Source of the DNA: Streptomyces chartreusis NRRL 3882 | Lineage (GTDB): Bacteria; Actinomycetota; Actinomycetes; Streptomycetales; Streptomycetaceae | Direction of reading: 5' to 3' | NCBI RefSeq assembly: GCF_900236475.1 | Contig: NZ_LT963352.1 | Coordinates: 1,116,001-1,180,000 of the forward strand | DNA length: 64,000 nucleotides | Shown here: positions 27,826 through 36,075 of the stretch, piece by piece | Layout: every line of letters begins with the position of its first letter | How positions within the stretch are numbered: the stretch's first letter is position 1 | The notes under the pieces: model-generated | Database searches by the model: none | Told to the model about the DNA's origin: nothing | The model's input: the letters and a program-made list of their open reading frames with translations, nothing else | Position numbers and translations under genes: made by a program

Positions 27826-29706
27826 GTGAACAGCAGGGACCGTGCCGCGGGCCCCGAGAAGGTCCAGGCGGAGGACGACGCCGCACCGTCGCACACGGCG
27901 AGCCGGCTCCTGCGGGATCCGACAGCCGACGGCACCGCCAGGTTCTTCCGCCCCGGCCGGGCATCCTTGCGGCCTTCGGGGCCCGGCACGTGGACAGCAC
28001 TCGTCGTGCTGCCCACCGCGGTCACCCTGTGGGTGCTCTCACTGCGTGACGTGCCCTTGGACCACATGGGGGACTTCGGGCTTCTCAAGGTGCTGCCGGG
28101 ACTCTTCTGGGTCGCCCTGGCCCTGGTCACCATCGGCTTCTGTGTGGCTGCGGCCGACCGGCTCACGCCCCGTGCCTGCTCTCTGGCGTACGTGCTCGTA
28201 CTGATCACGATCCTGCACGCGACGCCGTCGCTGCTCTATCCGGAGCTGCGGTACGCATGGGGCTGGAAGCACATGGCCGTGATCGACGCGATGATGCGGC
28301 ACAACGGCGAGGTGCCGGAGGCCGCCGGCTTCGCCGTCTACAACCAGTGGCCGGGCTTCTTCCAGTTCAACGCGCTGCTCCTGCGGGCCACCGGGCTCCA
28401 GTCGCCCGACGCCTACGCCCAGTGGGCCCAGCCCCTGGCCAACGTCCTGCTGCTCGGCCCGCTGCTGTTGATCTACCGCTCGATCACCGACGACCGGAGG
28501 CTGATCTGGGGTGCCGTCTGGATCTATTACTGCTGCTCCTGGGTGGGGCAGGACTACTTCGCCCCCCAGGCCTTCGCCTTCCTTCTGTTCGCGAGCGTGA
28601 TCGCCCTCGTCCTGAGGCAGCAGGCCGCGGCCGCGGAGCCCCCGGCGCCCGGGAAACACCGCCGGAGCTGGCCACCGGAACGGCTGCTCCCGGTGCTGAT
28701 CCTGGAGGCCGCGATCACCTCCTCCCACCAGCTCACCCCCATGATGCTGATCAGCGCGCTGCTGCTGCTCTCCCTGCCACGACGCAACCGACGGGTGATG
28801 CTGCCCCCGTTGATCGGGGCGGTCACGCTCACCGCGGCCTGGAACGCGACCGTGGCGAGGCCGTACATGTCGGAGAACCTCAGCAACCTCCTCTCGTCGC
28901 TCGCCAGCCCCGATGCCAACATCTGGTCCGGAGTCAACCGGCTCGCGGACGCCTCGCCGGCGGCGAGCCAGGTCATGGTGTCCTGGATCGAGCGGGGCAT
29001 GTCGGCCGGCGTCTTCCTACTGGCCACGGTGGCTTTCCTCGTACGGCGCTGGACCCGGCGCACCCCGTTGCCGCTGCTCGTGATCGCCCCCCTCCTTCTC
29101 GTGCCGGCCAATGCCTACGGCGGTGAAATGGTCTTCCGGGCCTACATGTTCGCCCTGCCCGCCGTCGCCCTCCTCATCGCCGCCCTGCTGCTGCCCCCAG
29201 GGCAACACCTACGGCTGCGGACGCCCGTCCTGGGCGTCGTCCTCATGGCGATGCTCGGTGGCCTGGTGTTCGGCTACTACAGCAAGGAGGCGATGAACTA
29301 CTTCTCCAGCCAGGAGGCCGCCGCCACCCGGTACATGACCACGAGAGCCCCCACCGGATCGCTGCTCATCTCGGTCACGTTCGCCGCTCCGGGCCTGGAG
29401 ATGCACTACGACCGCCATGAGCGCACGCAGATCACCGAGGAGAGCCTGAGCACCAGGAGGTTGCTGGTGAAGGACCCCCTGGCCGGCCTGGAGCCGCTCC
29501 TGAGGAGAGCGGGGAAGCACCCTGCCTACATCCTGCTCAGCCGGGCGCAGCGCGCGGACATCCACCTGAACGGCGAGATGCCCGCCGACTTCATGGACCG
29601 GCTGGAGTCGGCGTTGTCAAAGGCACCGGACGTCAAGCGCGTCTACGACAGCCGGGACGCCGTCGTCTACCGGTTCGCCCCTCCGGCGGAAGGAAGCCCG
29701 CAATGA
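27826..29706 (+). CDS. Large polytopic membrane protein, GT-C-like
   Basis: The 626-residue protein begins with a 55-residue hydrophilic segment, then about eleven hydrophobic spans, and ends with a soluble domain of roughly 130 residues (from LGLEMHYDRHERTQ-type sequence onward). The layout of many spans and an extracytoplasmic C-terminal domain is that of GT-C glycosyltransferases that use lipid-linked sugars, but I see no decisive catalytic motif. The start is GTG 27826 with CGGAG upstream. It overlaps the next gene by four bases and follows the carrier-charging GT2, so a role in polymer assembly or side-chain addition is likely. Confidence 0.7.
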   Translation: MNSRDRAAGPEKVQAEDDAAPSHTASRLLRDPTADGTARFFRPGRASLRPSGPGTWTALVVLPTAVTLWVLSLRDVPLDHMGDFGLLKVLPGLFWVALALVTIGFCVAAADRLTPRACSLAYVLVLITILHATPSLLYPELRYAWGWKHMAVIDAMMRHNGEVPEAAGFAVYNQWPGFFQFNALLLRATGLQSPDAYAQWAQPLANVLLLGPLLLIYRSITDDRRLIWGAVWIYYCCSWVGQDYFAPQAFAFLLFASVIALVLRQQAAAAEPPAPGKHRRSWPPERLLPVLILEAAITSSHQLTPMMLISALLLLSLPRRNRRVMLPPLIGAVTLTAAWNATVARPYMSENLSNLLSSLASPDANIWSGVNRLADASPAASQVMVSWIERGMSAGVFLLATVAFLVRRWTRRTPLPLLVIAPLLLVPANAYGGEMVFRAYMFALPAVALLIAALLLPPGQHLRLRTPVLGVVLMAMLGGLVFGYYSKEAMNYFSSQEAAATRYMTTRAPTGSLLISVTFAAPGLEMHYDRHERTQITEESLSTRRLLVKDPLAGLEPLLRRAGKHPAYILLSRAQRADIHLNGEMPADFMDRLESALSKAPDVKRVYDSRDAVVYRFAPPAEGSPQ

Positions 29707-30080
29707 ACCGACTGCGCTGGGGAGTCGCCCTGTCCGGGTGGATGGCCCTGGCCGCGACCGCTCTTCCGGCGGGAACGCCGCTGCGGGTGGCGACGACCTC
29801 CGCGTTCCTCCTCGTCGGTCCGGGACTGGCCGCCACCCTGCTGGTCCGGCGGAAGTCCGGCGTCGAATCCGGCCACGGGAACGGTCTGGAGTTCGCCGTC
29901 CTCACCGTGGCGCTCAGCCTCGCGCTCTCCACCCTGGTCGCCGAGATCCTCTTCCTGACCAAGGCGTCCGCCTCGACGCGGGCTCTGCTGATCCTCGCGG
30001 TGCTCACCTCTGTTCTCGCGCTGACGCCTGCTCCGCCCCGGGCGAAGCAAGCCACCCGTCGCTCGTCCGGTGGCCGATGA
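29703..30080 (+). CDS. Small three-span membrane protein
   Basis: This 125-residue protein overlaps the previous stop as ATGA. Hydrophobic segments lie near residues 7-22, 30-48 and 64-80, with a fourth weaker one near 92-107. No family is recognised. Coupling to the large membrane protein suggests it is an accessory subunit. Confidence 0.7.
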   Translation: MNRLRWGVALSGWMALAATALPAGTPLRVATTSAFLLVGPGLAATLLVRRKSGVESGHGNGLEFAVLTVALSLALSTLVAEILFLTKASASTRALLILAVLTSVLALTPAPPRAKQATRRSSGGR

Positions 30081-30124
30081 GGAGGCGCCTGAACCTCACA
30101 ACGAACCCCTGAAATGCCACATTC

Positions 30125-30177
30125 TTGACCAACCAGACATGTGGCATATCATGTATCTATACGGCGTAAACGTACGG
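30125..30177 (+). promoter_or_regulatory. Promoter and 26-bp palindromic operator upstream of the flippase gene
   Basis: TTGACC at 30125-30130, a 16-base spacer and TATCAT at 30147-30152 form a promoter. The shared dyad occupies 30152-30177 (TGTATCTATACGGCGTAAAC then GTACGG), beginning 27 bases from the -35 start. ACCAGACATGTG at 30132-30143 also recurs at 34644-34655. Confidence 0.7.
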
Positions 30178-30196
30178 GGTGGTCCGAGGAGAAGCC

Positions 30197-31561
30197 GTGC
30201 ACGCACCACGAACCCTGCCGTCGGCCGAGACGGCGGAAACGGCTGCCGCACCTTCCCCCCGCACCACCGGACGCCCCTTCACCGCACCGATACGCGAAAA
30301 GCTCGCCGTCGCCCTGCCCCACGAGCCGCTGCTGCGCAACGGCCACCTCCTCGCCATGAGTTCCCTCGTCAACGCGGCGCTGGGAGCCGTGTTCTGGGTG
30401 CTCGCCACCCACTGGTACGACGAGCGGACGGTCGGCCTCAATTACGCGACCATCTCCGCGGCCACGCTGCTGTCCACCGTCGGTCAGCTCAACCTCTCGG
30501 ACTTCCTGGTCCGGTTCGTGCCGGCCGCCGGCCGGCACACGCGCAAGCTGGTCCTCGCCTGCTACGCCGCCGGCATCGCGTGCAGCGCGCTGGCCGCGGT
30601 CGGCTTCCTCCTGCTGGTGCCCCGGATCGCCCCCGGCCTGGACTTCCTCCTGACCCCGGTCACCGGCGCCTTCTTCGTCGCCTACACGGCGGGGTACGCC
30701 ATCTTCGCCCTTCAGGACGGCGCACTGACCGGGGTCCGGCACCCTGGCTGGGTGGTGGCGGAGAACGTGATCTTCGCCGTGGTGAAGATCCTCCTGCTGG
30801 CCGTGGGCGCCGCTCTGACGCTCTTCACCGGCATCCTGATCTCATGGGCCGGTGCTCTTGTGGTGGCCGTCCTGGTGGCCAACGTGTTCCTGCTGCGGCG
30901 CGCCGTGCCCCGCCACGAGCGACAGGCCCCGCAGACGGAGCGCCCGCCCCGGATGGTCGGGTACGCGACCGCCGACTATGCCGGTTCGCTGTTCAGGATG
31001 GCCGCGTACAGCCTGGTGCCCCTGCTGGTACTGAACGCCCTCGGGCCGGCCCACAACGCTTATTTCTCGCTGGCCTGGATCATCGGCTACATCCCCTATC
31101 TGCTGGCGACCAACATGGGGAGCTCGCTGATCGTGGAGGCGGCGCACGCTCCCGGCCGGCTGGCGCAGCACACGTTCCGGGTGCTGCGCCACTCGGCCGT
31201 GTTCCTGGCCCTCGGCGCGGTCGCGATCGTCGTCGCCGCCCCGTACGTTCTCTCCTTCTTCGGTCCGGGGTATGCGGATCAGGGCACCACGCTGCTCCGG
31301 CTGCTGGCGCTGTCGGCACTGCCGAACCTCCTGGTGAGCGTGGCCGTCGACGTGGCGCGGATGCGTCGGCGCCTGCGCATGGTCGTGGGGCTGCAACTGG
31401 TGCTGTGCGCCCTGGTGCTGGGCCTCTCCCACGTCTTGCTGCCCGTGCTCGGTCTGACCGGAGCGGGTGTCGCCTGGCTCGTGGCGCAGTGCCTGGTGGC
31501 TCTTTACCTCTTGATCTGGCGGTCGCACTGGCTGCCCAGGAGTTCGGAGAATCCGTCATGA
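30197..31561 (+). CDS. Wzx-like polysaccharide flippase (MOP superfamily)
   Basis: The 454-residue protein has about twelve to fourteen hydrophobic spans after a 50-residue hydrophilic start. The pattern (FWVLATHWYDERTVGLNYATISAA, NLSDFLVRFVPAAG, YVLSFFGPGYADQG) is that of oligosaccharide/lipopolysaccharide flippases, which move lipid-linked repeat units across the membrane. The start is GTG 30197, directly after GAGGAGAA; a GTG 18 bases upstream lies inside the operator region. Its stop overlaps the GT2 gene (ATGA). Confidence 0.88.
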   Translation: MHAPRTLPSAETAETAAAPSPRTTGRPFTAPIREKLAVALPHEPLLRNGHLLAMSSLVNAALGAVFWVLATHWYDERTVGLNYATISAATLLSTVGQLNLSDFLVRFVPAAGRHTRKLVLACYAAGIACSALAAVGFLLLVPRIAPGLDFLLTPVTGAFFVAYTAGYAIFALQDGALTGVRHPGWVVAENVIFAVVKILLLAVGAALTLFTGILISWAGALVVAVLVANVFLLRRAVPRHERQAPQTERPPRMVGYATADYAGSLFRMAAYSLVPLLVLNALGPAHNAYFSLAWIIGYIPYLLATNMGSSLIVEAAHAPGRLAQHTFRVLRHSAVFLALGAVAIVVAAPYVLSFFGPGYADQGTTLLRLLALSALPNLLVSVAVDVARMRRRLRMVVGLQLVLCALVLGLSHVLLPVLGLTGAGVAWLVAQCLVALYLLIWRSHWLPRSSENPS

Positions 31562-32712
31562 ACGTGCACACCAGGTCGCTCAGCAGTGATCCGTTCCGGC
31601 CCCGGACCAGCGGCGACCTCGGGACCCGGACGGAGTTCTCCGTGGTGGTCTGCGTGTACACCGAGGAGCGTTGGGAGGACATCCTCGACGCCGTGGAGTC
31701 GGTACGGGCGCAGTCCCTGCCCGCCCAGGAGATCCTCTTGGTGGTCGACCACAATCCGGCGCTGCTGGAGCGGTTGTGCCATGAGTACGGGGACCGTGCG
31801 CAGGAGGGGACCCCGACTCCCGCGGTGCGGGTCCTCGCCAACGCGGGCCCCCGCGGCCTGTCGGCCGGCCGCAACACCGGGATCGCCGCGTGCCGGGGCA
31901 CGGTCGTCGCCTTCCTGGACGACGACGCGGTGGCGGAAGCGGACTGGCTGCGGCACATGGCGTCGGCGTACACCGACCCGAAGGTGATCGCGGTGGGCGG
32001 CCGCACGGTCCCGGCGTGGGCCTCCGGGCGCCGCCCCGCCTGGTTCCCCGCCGAGTTCGACTGGGTCGTCGGCTGCGCCTACCGGGGGCTGCCGGAAACG
32101 GTGGCACCCGTCCGCAACGTGCTCGGGGGAAACGCCTCCTTCCGCCGGACAGCCTTCGAGGCGGCGGGTGGCTTCGCCCTGAGCATCGGCCGCAACGGGG
32201 ACAAACGCCCCCTGGGCTGCGAGGAGACCGAGTTCTGCATCCGACTCGCCCGTGTCAGGCCGGACGCGGTGCTTCTCTTCGACAGCCGAGCGGTCATCCA
32301 TCACAAGGTGCCCACCTGCCGGGAACGCTTCGCGTACTTCCGCCGCCGCACCTATGCCGAGGGACTGTCCAAGGCTCAGGTCACCCGGCACGTGGGCGTG
32401 ACCAAGGGGCTGGAGTCCGAACTCCGCTACATCACAAGGGTGTTGCCCGCGGGGGTCGCGCACGGGCTGCGCGACGCTGTGCGGGGGGACTGGGGAGGTG
32501 CCGGGCGCGCAGGGGCGATCGTGGCCGGGGTGATCATCACGGCCACGGGCTACGTGGTGGGGTCCTTCCGGGCCCGCGGAAGCGCCTTGCTTCTCCGTGT
32601 CGGGGAGTTGCCGTCCCCTGCCGGTCGGCCCGGGACACCGACGGCTCCGCCGAATCCCTCGCGGCGAGGAAATGAATCATGGACATCGATGTCTGCCGAG
32701 CCCAGGAACTGA
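31558..32712 (+). CDS. Glycosyltransferase family 2 with C-terminal membrane segment
   Basis: The 384-residue protein has FSVVVCVYTEERWEDILDAV near residue 27 and AFLDDDAVAEADW near 118 (metal-binding DDD). GGNASFRRTAFEAAGGF near 190 and CEETEFCIRL near 222 (catalytic ED-type pair) follow. A C-terminal hydrophobic stretch (AIVAGVIITATGYVVG) may anchor it. It should add a sugar to a lipid-linked acceptor at the inner face of the membrane. It is coupled to the flippase by ATGA and overlaps the next gene by 34 bases. Confidence 0.88.
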   Translation: MNVHTRSLSSDPFRPRTSGDLGTRTEFSVVVCVYTEERWEDILDAVESVRAQSLPAQEILLVVDHNPALLERLCHEYGDRAQEGTPTPAVRVLANAGPRGLSAGRNTGIAACRGTVVAFLDDDAVAEADWLRHMASAYTDPKVIAVGGRTVPAWASGRRPAWFPAEFDWVVGCAYRGLPETVAPVRNVLGGNASFRRTAFEAAGGFALSIGRNGDKRPLGCEETEFCIRLARVRPDAVLLFDSRAVIHHKVPTCRERFAYFRRRTYAEGLSKAQVTRHVGVTKGLESELRYITRVLPAGVAHGLRDAVRGDWGGAGRAGAIVAGVIITATGYVVGSFRARGSALLLRVGELPSPAGRPGTPTAPPNPSRRGNESWTSMSAEPRN

Positions 32713-33791
32713 CCGCGGCCGACCGGACCGCGTGGACGACGCTGCAGTCGAAGGCACCTCTGCACGGGATGCCACAGATGGCGAACCCTTTCCTCGCACC
32801 CGAGTTCGCCCTCGCGGTCGGCCAGTGTCGCAGTGGGGTGCGGATCGCCGTGCTGCGGGACGGGCCGGGCGGCGAACCGGCGGCGTTCTTCCCGTACCAG
32901 CGCACCCCGGCAGGGGTGGGCCGCGCGATCGGCCTGGGCCTGTCCGACTGCCAGGGCCTCGTGCACGAAGCCGGTTTCCGGTGGGACGCCCAGGCGTTGC
33001 TCGCGGCGTGCGGACTCGCCGTCTGGGAGTTCGACCATCTCGCGGAGGGGCAGCAGCCGTTCGAGCGGTTCGCCACGGCCAGCTTTCCCTCCCCCGTGAT
33101 CGACGTGGCAGACGGCTGGGAGGCCTGCGTCGCCAGGATGCGGGAGCGGTCGCCGAAGGGCACCCGCGTCAGGCTCGCCAAGGAACGCAGATTGGGCAGG
33201 GCCGCCGGCGAGATCAGCTATGTCCACGATGAACGCGACCCCGCGATGCTGCGCACGCTGATGGCGTGGAAATCCGCGCAGTACCGCAGAACCGGCCGGA
33301 GTGACCGGTTCGCGCACCCCTGGATCACCCGGCTCGTGGAGCAGTTGTTCCACACCCGGACGGACTCCTTCAACGGTCAGCTGTCCGTGCTGTACGCGGG
33401 CGGCCGGCCGGTCGCCGCGCACTTCGGGCTCCGGACGGACCATGTCCTCTCCTGCTGGTTCCCGGCGTACGATCCCGCGTTCGCCAAGTACTCCCCCGGT
33501 GTCGTGCTGCACATGCGGATGGCGCAGGGGGCGGCTGACGGCAGCGTCTCCTATCTCGATCTGGGGCGCGGCCGAGGCGAGTACAAGGACTCGCTGAAGA
33601 CGCGTGAGATGTCCGTGAGCGAGGGGTGGGTGACCCGCCGGCACCCGGTCGCCGTCGCCCATCGGGCGCTCCGCGCTCCGGTACGGGCTCTGCGCAATTC
33701 CGTCGTGTCGCGACCGGAGCTGTACGGATCGGCGGACCGGCTGCTCAAGCGGGTGGGACGACTGCGCACAGCCGTGAGACCGAATCCGTGA
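32679..33791 (+). CDS. CelD/BcsL-type GNAT (FemAB-like) acyltransferase
   Basis: The 370-residue protein has two GNAT-like halves in the manner of FemAB and CelD/BcsL. The C-terminal half contains LSVLYAGGRPVAAHFGLRT, CWFPAYDPAFAKYSPGVVLH and YLDLGRGRGEYKDSLKTRE, the last two being family hallmarks. Such proteins acylate sugars during exopolysaccharide synthesis. It starts inside the preceding GT2 gene. The acyl donor is not predictable. Confidence 0.85.
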   Translation: MDIDVCRAQELTAADRTAWTTLQSKAPLHGMPQMANPFLAPEFALAVGQCRSGVRIAVLRDGPGGEPAAFFPYQRTPAGVGRAIGLGLSDCQGLVHEAGFRWDAQALLAACGLAVWEFDHLAEGQQPFERFATASFPSPVIDVADGWEACVARMRERSPKGTRVRLAKERRLGRAAGEISYVHDERDPAMLRTLMAWKSAQYRRTGRSDRFAHPWITRLVEQLFHTRTDSFNGQLSVLYAGGRPVAAHFGLRTDHVLSCWFPAYDPAFAKYSPGVVLHMRMAQGAADGSVSYLDLGRGRGEYKDSLKTREMSVSEGWVTRRHPVAVAHRALRAPVRALRNSVVSRPELYGSADRLLKRVGRLRTAVRPNP

Positions 33792-33814
33792 CCCTCCGTC
33801 GTCAGAGGTGCCCC

Positions 33815-34633
33815 ATGAACGACTCCGTGCCCATCCTGATGTACCACGCGATCGCGCACACCCCGGCGTCGTCGACCCGCGCCCTGTCCGTCTCGCCGGA
33901 CACGTTCGCCGCCCAGATGCGCCTGCTGGACGACAACGGCTTCACCCCGCTGACAACGGCACGGCTCGCGGCCGCCTGGCGCGGCGGACCGCCGCTGCCG
34001 GCCCGGCCGGTGCTGATCACTTTCGACGACGGCTATCAGGGGGTGCACCGGCACGCCCTGCCCGTCCTGCGTGAACTCGGCTTCCCCGCGACGCTGTTCG
34101 TGGCCACGGGATGGCTCCGCGGCCCGCAGGAGATCGCCGGAGCCGCCCTGGACACCATGCTCGACTGGGACGAGGTGCGCGAACTGGCTGCTGCGGGCGC
34201 CGAGATCGGCGCCCACAGCCACAGTCACCCCCAGCTGGACCAGCTTCCCGACGACGCGTTGCGGTACGAGCTGGAACACTGCAAGGAGATCATCACCGAG
34301 CAGCTCGGCTCCCCTCCGGCCTCCTTCGCCTACCCGTACGGTTACTCGGACCGACGAGTGCGGCGGATGGTACGCACGGTCGGCTTCACCCAGGCCGTCG
34401 CGGTACGCAACGCCCTGGCCGGTCCGCGGCAGGCCCCGTTCTCCCTGCGGCGCGTCACGGTGCGGCGCAGCACCGGGCCCGAGGAGTTCACGCGGCTGGT
34501 GGAAGGTCGAGCCGTTGCCAGAACCTTCGCGCTGGACCGGACCCTGACGACGGGCTACGCGATGGTCCGCGGATCTCGTCGCCTGCTTCGGAAAGCGGCG
34601 TGGGCGCGTGCCAGGCACGTGCAGGGCGCGTGA
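33815..34633 (+). CDS. Polysaccharide deacetylase (CE4/NodB)
   Basis: The 272-residue protein shows the NodB motifs: LITFDDGYQG near residues 65-74 with catalytic and metal Asp, SHSHPQL near 132-138 with the two metal His, and FAYPYGYSD near 170-178. It has no clear signal peptide, unlike many CE4 enzymes, so it may act on a lipid-linked precursor in the cytoplasm or be exported another way. ATG 33815 follows AGAGGTG; a GTG at 33788 overlapping the previous stop is an alternative. It probably removes N-acetyl groups from amino sugars of the polymer. Confidence 0.88.
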   Translation: MNDSVPILMYHAIAHTPASSTRALSVSPDTFAAQMRLLDDNGFTPLTTARLAAAWRGGPPLPARPVLITFDDGYQGVHRHALPVLRELGFPATLFVATGWLRGPQEIAGAALDTMLDWDEVRELAAAGAEIGAHSHSHPQLDQLPDDALRYELEHCKEIITEQLGSPPASFAYPYGYSDRRVRRMVRTVGFTQAVAVRNALAGPRQAPFSLRRVTVRRSTGPEEFTRLVEGRAVARTFALDRTLTTGYAMVRGSRRLLRKAAWARARHVQGA

Positions 34634-34643
34634 AATCTCGCAT

Positions 34644-34674
34644 ACCAGACATGTGCGTACATATTATGCTCCCA
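34644..34674 (+). promoter_or_regulatory. Leaderless-type promoter with partial cluster motif
   Basis: ACCAGACATGTG (34644-34655) repeats the sequence at 30132-30143. CGTACATAT at 34656-34664 equals the left half of the dyad at 23707. A TATTAT -10 element at about 34662-34667 ends seven bases before the ATG at 34675, so the transcript probably starts at the start codon. Confidence 0.5.
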
Positions 34675-36018
34675 ATGAAGCATTCGGCACGTGATCGAGG
34701 CATGCGACGACGGCCGTTCTCCGCGCTGCTCGCAGTGGCTGCCGTCACGCTCGCCCTCGCCTGCGGTGCCGCACGGCCTGAGGGCGTCCGTCCGCCGCAG
34801 TCCTCGCTCGGTTGGGGCTTCACCCACACCGAGTACAGTGCCGACGTGGGCGACCGGGCCGCCCTGCGCACCGCGCGGCAGGCCCTCTCCGCCCAGCCGC
34901 TCCCGCAGAACCAGCACATCATGGGCTGGGGCGCCGGCAATCCCGAACCGTCTCCGGGGCGGTACGAATTCGCCTCGCTGGACCGCCGCATCGACCTCAT
35001 CAGAAGAACCGGCGGTACCCCCGTCATCACCCTGTGCTGCGCTCCGGACTGGATGAAGGGCGGCACACCGGGCCACACGGACTGGTCCCGCCGGTCCCTG
35101 GAGACCGCCCCGCGCCCCGAGCACTACGACGATTTCGCCGCGCTCGCGGCCACCGTCGCCGAACGGTACCCGGACGTACGGCACTTCATCGTCTGGAACG
35201 AGTTCAAGGGCTTCTTCGACGAGACGAAGAAGCGCTGGAACTACGAGGGCTACACCGATCTCTACAACCGGGTGCGCCAGGCTCTGAAAGAGGTGAACAA
35301 GGACAACCTGGTCGGCGGGCCGTACCTGAACATGGACAGTTTCGCGCTCGGCCGCACCACGCACGAGTCCGCCCTGAAGGGCCCCTGGGGCAGTGTCGAC
35401 CAGCGCGTCCTCGACGCCTTCGACTACTGGAACGAGCACAAGACCGGGGCCGACTTCGTCGTCGTCGACGGTTCCAGCTACACCCACGACGACGAGACAC
35501 CGCCCGACCGCTTCCGCGCCGTCGACAAGTTCACCGCCGTCGACCGGTGGGTGCGGGAGCGCACCTCCGTGCCTCTGTGGTGGGCCGAGTACTACGTCGA
35601 GCCCGGGGCCGACACCGGGCGCGCCCGGTGGGGCGGGCAGCTCCGCCTGGCCGTGCAGGCCTCCGGCATGATCGCCATGGCCAGGGGCGGCGCCACCACC
35701 GGGTTCTACTGGAACCCGCAGAACCGGGCCGGCCGGTGCGCCGGATGCCTGTGGCGCAGCACGGAGCTCACCGACGGTACGGGCGGCCAGGCCCGGCCGA
35801 TGTTGGACCTGTTGCGGCGTTTCGACGCGGAGTTCCCGCCGGGGACGGTGTACCGGGCGGTCGACGTGGCGTCCGGCGCAGCCCGTGACGTGCGGGTGCT
35901 CGCCGACGACGAGGCCGTTCTCGTCGTCAACACCCGGGACCGGCCCCTTCGGGTGACGATCGACGACCGGACCGTGGACATGGACGCCCATCAGGTGCTT
36001 TGGCTGCGGAAAGGGTGA
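34675..36018 (+). CDS. Secreted GH39-like glycoside hydrolase of the polysaccharide cluster
   Basis: The 447-residue protein has an Arg-rich N-terminus and a hydrophobic core (FSALLAVAAVTLALACGAA), so it is secreted and possibly lipid-anchored at the Cys, although the lipobox is imperfect. The TIM-barrel catalytic Glu pair is visible as FIVWNEFKGFF (acid/base) and LWWAEYYVEPG (nucleophile), as in clan-A families such as GH39. PslG, a GH39 enzyme, has the same position in the Pseudomonas Psl operon. ATG 34675 fits a leaderless transcript; ATG 34702 is an alternative. It likely trims or releases the exported polymer. Confidence 0.8.
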   Translation: MKHSARDRGMRRRPFSALLAVAAVTLALACGAARPEGVRPPQSSLGWGFTHTEYSADVGDRAALRTARQALSAQPLPQNQHIMGWGAGNPEPSPGRYEFASLDRRIDLIRRTGGTPVITLCCAPDWMKGGTPGHTDWSRRSLETAPRPEHYDDFAALAATVAERYPDVRHFIVWNEFKGFFDETKKRWNYEGYTDLYNRVRQALKEVNKDNLVGGPYLNMDSFALGRTTHESALKGPWGSVDQRVLDAFDYWNEHKTGADFVVVDGSSYTHDDETPPDRFRAVDKFTAVDRWVRERTSVPLWWAEYYVEPGADTGRARWGGQLRLAVQASGMIAMARGGATTGFYWNPQNRAGRCAGCLWRSTELTDGTGGQARPMLDLLRRFDAEFPPGTVYRAVDVASGAARDVRVLADDEAVLVVNTRDRPLRVTIDDRTVDMDAHQVLWLRKG

Positions 36019-36019
36019 G

Positions 36020-36034
36020 AGTCTGGTCCAGACT
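36020..36034. promoter_or_regulatory. Perfect 15-bp palindrome, probable TetR operator
   Basis: AGTCTGGTCCAGACT has 7-base arms around one central base. It begins two bases after the hydrolase stop and ends 41 bases before the TetR start codon, the usual place for an autoregulatory operator. Confidence 0.7.
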
Positions 36035-36075
36035 TCGGCCGCTTTGTCGGCCCGTGAAGTACCGGGAGGCGACGC

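Noticed and set aside
36020..36034. TetR palindrome as a member of the 26-bp dyad family
   Set aside because: It shares no half-site with the TATAC/GTAAA motif of the polysaccharide promoters.
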